Shown here piece by piece: positions 61,679 through 64,000 of a DNA stretch of 64,000 nt. The stretch covers positions 1-64,000 of the forward strand of contig JAPYTQ010000021.1 of NCBI GenBank assembly GCA_029941905.1, read 5' to 3'. The stretch's first letter is position 1. Each line of letters starts with the position of its first letter. The position numbers and the translations under genes are program-made. The notes under the pieces are model-generated. The model saw only the letters and a list, made by a program, of their open reading frames with translations, was not told the DNA's origin and did no database searches. The stretch is from JAHRVQ01 sp029941905 (lineage in GTDB: Bacteria > Pseudomonadota > Gammaproteobacteria > Pseudomonadales > Azotimanducaceae).

Positions 61679-63231
61679 GTTGATTCTCCAGATGGTACCA
61701 ACCGGACTATTTTGCTGCCTTGTTTATTTTCCAGCAGCAGGTACACCAGGCCGTCATACCCCACCTCGACATCGCGGATGCGTGCAAGATCCTTGATCAG
61801 GGTTTCTTTGTGCACCAGCTTGTTGCCATCGAACACCAGCCTGAATAATGAACTTCCCTTTAAGGAGCCGAGTAAGATGTTGTCCTGCCAGTGAACAAAC
61901 TTATTTCCGTCATAAAACGCGAAACTCGATATTGCTGGCGAAGGGGTGATATCAATCAAAGTCTGTTCGACCGTACTGGTATCGAATTCTATGTTTTTAT
62001 TCTTGTGCCGTTCGACTTTATTACCATCGTATTCTAGACCCAGGGATTGATAAGGCCAGCCGTAGTTCTTACCTGGCAAAAGTTCGTTGATTTCATCACC
62101 ACCACGAGGTCCCATTTCCGCATTCCACATTCGTCCCCTTAAATAGTTCCACTCAAGGCCTTGTGTGCTCCGGTGCCCGTAGGTCCATATTGTCTTCTGG
62201 GTGAACGGTATTTCTTCGGAAGTCTTGTTGGCTGCCACCACATAAGGATTATCTGGCGGGATCGTCCCGTCGTCCCTGATTCTGTGAATTTTGCCATAGG
62301 GACTTGCGAGATCCTGGGGCCCATAGTTGCCCTTTATTCCTACGCTGATATAGACATGTTCCGTGTCATCAAATGCAATCCTGCCTCCTGCGCCTGTATC
62401 AGGCGCAGGGTTGTACGAATCGATGTCAGCCTGCCATAAAGTTTCAACGTCAACCCATTTACCGTCCCTGATGCGACCCCGGTCAAGCCGGTTCATGGAA
62501 ACTGGTAATATCGAACCACTGTTCTCCTGGTTACAATCATCAGGACACAGGTCAGTATAGTGGAGATATATCCAACCATTCTCTTCGTAGTTTGGATGCG
62601 CAGCGACGCCCAGTAGCCAACCTACGCCATTCTGGATACCTCGAATGTCCCAGGAGAAATTCGCAGTCTCCGGTGTACCATCTATGAGCTCTGACTGCTC
62701 ACCGTCTGGTGAGATGATCGACAATCCCCTTTCTTTTTCTGTTAGTAGAAAAGAGCCGTCCGGCAAGGGTTCAATGCTGAATAGCATGGGAGCCAGGTTT
62801 TCTGCAAACGTTTCGATGACGAACTTGTGCTCTTCGCTCTCGATTGGGTCGTTAGGGATAACCAGCTCACTGTCAAAACGAAAGTCAATAAACCTTTGGC
62901 CAAGTCGCCTTTCCGCTATATAGATAGCCAGTCCTTTTATCTCGAGCTCGCTTAACGTGCTTTCAAAGCCAGGCATACCGGCAACAGGATTGCCTCGATT
63001 AATGCTTTGTATCAGTCCTGCGACCGTGTCACCACCTTCAAGATAGGTGTCGATAAGAGCAACGCCTTGCTTTGTTCCCCCCAGATCCTCTCCGTGGCAC
63101 TCTCCACAATTGTCGATGAACATGGGAACATACATGTCCAACTCCGCATACTTCCACATGTAGTATCCGAACATGGAACCGGCAAGTGCTAACCCGCCAA
63201 CCAGGAGTGAGATAATCTTCCACCAGGACAT
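61675..63231 (-). CDS. Sorbosone/glucose dehydrogenase-type beta-propeller with N-terminal cytochrome c
   Basis: 518 residues. An N-terminal membrane anchor (about 5-25, LLVGGLALAGSMFGYYM), then a cytochrome c module with heme motif CGECH (C42, C45, H46) and likely axial Met86 (NPVAGMPGF). From about residue 140 a soluble PQQ-dependent glucose/sorbosone dehydrogenase-type propeller (GWLLGVAAHPNYEENGWIY, APDTGAGGRIAFDD, RSTQGLEWNYLRGRMWNAEM, GPRGGDEINEL, GKNYGWPYQSLG). Probably a periplasmic dehydrogenase that passes electrons to its own heme. SD AAAAGGTG before the ATG. Confidence 0.85.
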   Translation of the reverse strand: MSWWKIISLLVGGLALAGSMFGYYMWKYAELDMYVPMFIDNCGECHGEDLGGTKQGVALIDTYLEGGDTVAGLIQSINRGNPVAGMPGFESTLSELEIKGLAIYIAERRLGQRFIDFRFDSELVIPNDPIESEEHKFVIETFAENLAPMLFSIEPLPDGSFLLTEKERGLSIISPDGEQSELIDGTPETANFSWDIRGIQNGVGWLLGVAAHPNYEENGWIYLHYTDLCPDDCNQENSGSILPVSMNRLDRGRIRDGKWVDVETLWQADIDSYNPAPDTGAGGRIAFDDTEHVYISVGIKGNYGPQDLASPYGKIHRIRDDGTIPPDNPYVVAANKTSEEIPFTQKTIWTYGHRSTQGLEWNYLRGRMWNAEMGPRGGDEINELLPGKNYGWPYQSLGLEYDGNKVERHKNKNIEFDTSTVEQTLIDITPSPAISSFAFYDGNKFVHWQDNILLGSLKGSSLFRLVFDGNKLVHKETLIKDLARIRDVEVGYDGLVYLLLENKQGSKIVRLVPSGEST

Positions 63232-63407
63232 ATTTACACCTTTTCGCTTTTCCGCAACTTTACCTCAGTGGGCGTCAGTTTGATATTCCCGGTTGAGACT
63301 TACCGGCTATGAATGTTAAGAACAGATCCCTGCTTTCGTGGATAGTCATTAACCCAGCTAGTAAGGTATAACCAGCGAGTTCACGATTAGAAATGGAAGG
63401 TTGCGAA

Positions 63408-64000
63408 ATGATCCGGTTTATTCTGCCTTTACTAATTATTATCTCCATGGTACCAGCCACAGGCGCTTCATCTACCGCAGGCGCTGTACCTGCTGCGGTC
63501 TTCGGAAGGTTACCATCGATCCGGTCGATCAACATTTCGCCAGATGGTGAAACATTGGTTATGTTGAGAGCCCGGAGAGATACATACCATGTTGTGGTAA
63601 CCGACCTTAAGACGCGAAAGTCACGAATGGTGATGGCAGCAAATCCCGATGATTTCCTGTTTGACTGGTGCCGGTTTGCCAACAATAGCAGGGTTGTTTG
63701 CCAGATTCGCCAGTATATGGTTCTGCAAGCAGGCGCTGGCAGTGGCATTGGTTATTACTATGATGGTAGAACAATATTCACCCGGCTGATGGCTGCGAAT
63801 ACTGATCGTACGAATGTATTACAGTTGGTGCCAAAGGCAAAGGCAACCAGTGTCGGACAAAAACTGCAGTGGAACGCAATTAATGAAAGTACCGTCATCA
63901 ACTGGTTACCTGATGAACCTGATTATATTCTGGTGCAATTGGCGCGAGAAGATCGAACGCTGCCTTCGGTCTATCGCCTGAACATTAACACCAACAAAAT
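63408..64000 (+). CDS. S9-family (prolyl oligopeptidase-like) peptidase, 3'-truncated by window edge
   Basis: 198 codons are visible and the frame runs off the window. A signal peptide (IRFILPLLIIISMVPATGAS) is followed by PAAVFGRLPSIRSINISPDG and RRDTYHVVVTDLKTRKSR, the first blades of the S9 N-terminal propeller. The catalytic Ser-Asp-His domain lies outside the window. ATG 63408 has SD GGAAGG; an in-frame ATG at 63393 is the alternative. Assignment is by pattern of the propeller start only. Confidence 0.65.
   Translation, partial: MIRFILPLLIIISMVPATGASSTAGAVPAAVFGRLPSIRSINISPDGETLVMLRARRDTYHVVVTDLKTRKSRMVMAANPDDFLFDWCRFANNSRVVCQIRQYMVLQAGAGSGIGYYYDGRTIFTRLMAANTDRTNVLQLVPKAKATSVGQKLQWNAINESTVINWLPDEPDYILVQLAREDRTLPSVYRLNINTNK

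Noticed and set aside
63275..63748. 157-residue minus-strand frame near the right edge
   Set aside because: Opposite to the S9 peptidase start, which has a signal peptide and SD; the antisense frame has neither.

Overview
The window reads as chromosomal DNA of a free-living, probably aquatic gammaproteobacterium. This rests on gene content only: a phoR / pstSCAB-phoU locus in the proteobacterial order, RND and MATE efflux, TonB, an LpxL-type lipid A acyltransferase, DUF481 and beta-barrel outer-membrane proteins, a Spinster-like MFS carrier and many CoA-ester catabolic genes. I cannot name the genus. No rRNA, tRNA, CRISPR array, transposase or phage gene was seen. The window opens inside phoR and closes inside an S9-type peptidase gene.

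Region 1 (1-7.6 kb) is phosphate sensing and uptake. It holds the 3' part of phoR, then pstS-pstC-pstA-pstB-phoU with translationally coupled overlaps. One toxin-antitoxin pair (Phd-like/Doc-like) sits between phoR and pstS. A second pair (VapB/VapC-like) lies antisense and directly against the phoU stop. The Doc-like protein has lost the family's catalytic histidine, and pstS has a 5' hairpin that covers its ribosome-binding site.

Region 2 (7.6-9 kb) is a two-gene TonB/TPR operon.

Region 3 (9.1-17.2 kb) looks like a ring-cleavage catabolic cluster: ThDP enzyme, HpcH/HpaI aldolase, MhpA-like flavin hydroxylase, FAH-family enzyme, a divergent TetR regulator followed by a type I extradiol dioxygenase, a VOC protein and an enoyl-CoA hydratase. 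Two dyad operators sit in the divergent promoter. The substrate cannot be read from the sequence.

Region 4 (17.2-31.2 kb) is mixed: a DUF481 protein, a fused double CoA-transferase, an MFS carrier, an SDR, an orphan MacB-type permease, a SPOR protein with an LpxL-like acyltransferase, a MATE pump, a MaoC-like hydratase and a beta-barrel protein.

Region 5 (31.2-40.6 kb) is a second catabolic cluster: a three-subunit molybdenum hydroxylase with a CoxG-like protein, MaoC-like hydratases, and a divergent pair of overlapping family III CoA-transferases of which only one keeps the catalytic Asp. PPOX, VOC and MarR genes follow, with a clear pair of MarR-type operators.

Region 6 (40.6-64 kb) contains a very large membrane protein, an HSL-type esterase, a methyltransferase, a DAO oxidoreductase, an M20 carbamoylase/allantoate-type hydrolase, an RND adaptor plus pump without an outer-membrane channel, an SDR divergent from two tandem Baeyer-Villiger-type monooxygenases, Kef and NhaA antiporters, and a minus-strand group (cytochrome-c-fused sorbosone-type dehydrogenase, enoyl-CoA hydratase, PPOX, SnoaL-like). 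The strongest oddities are the paired or fused CoA-transferases with one catalytic centre each and the degenerate Doc beside the pst operon.
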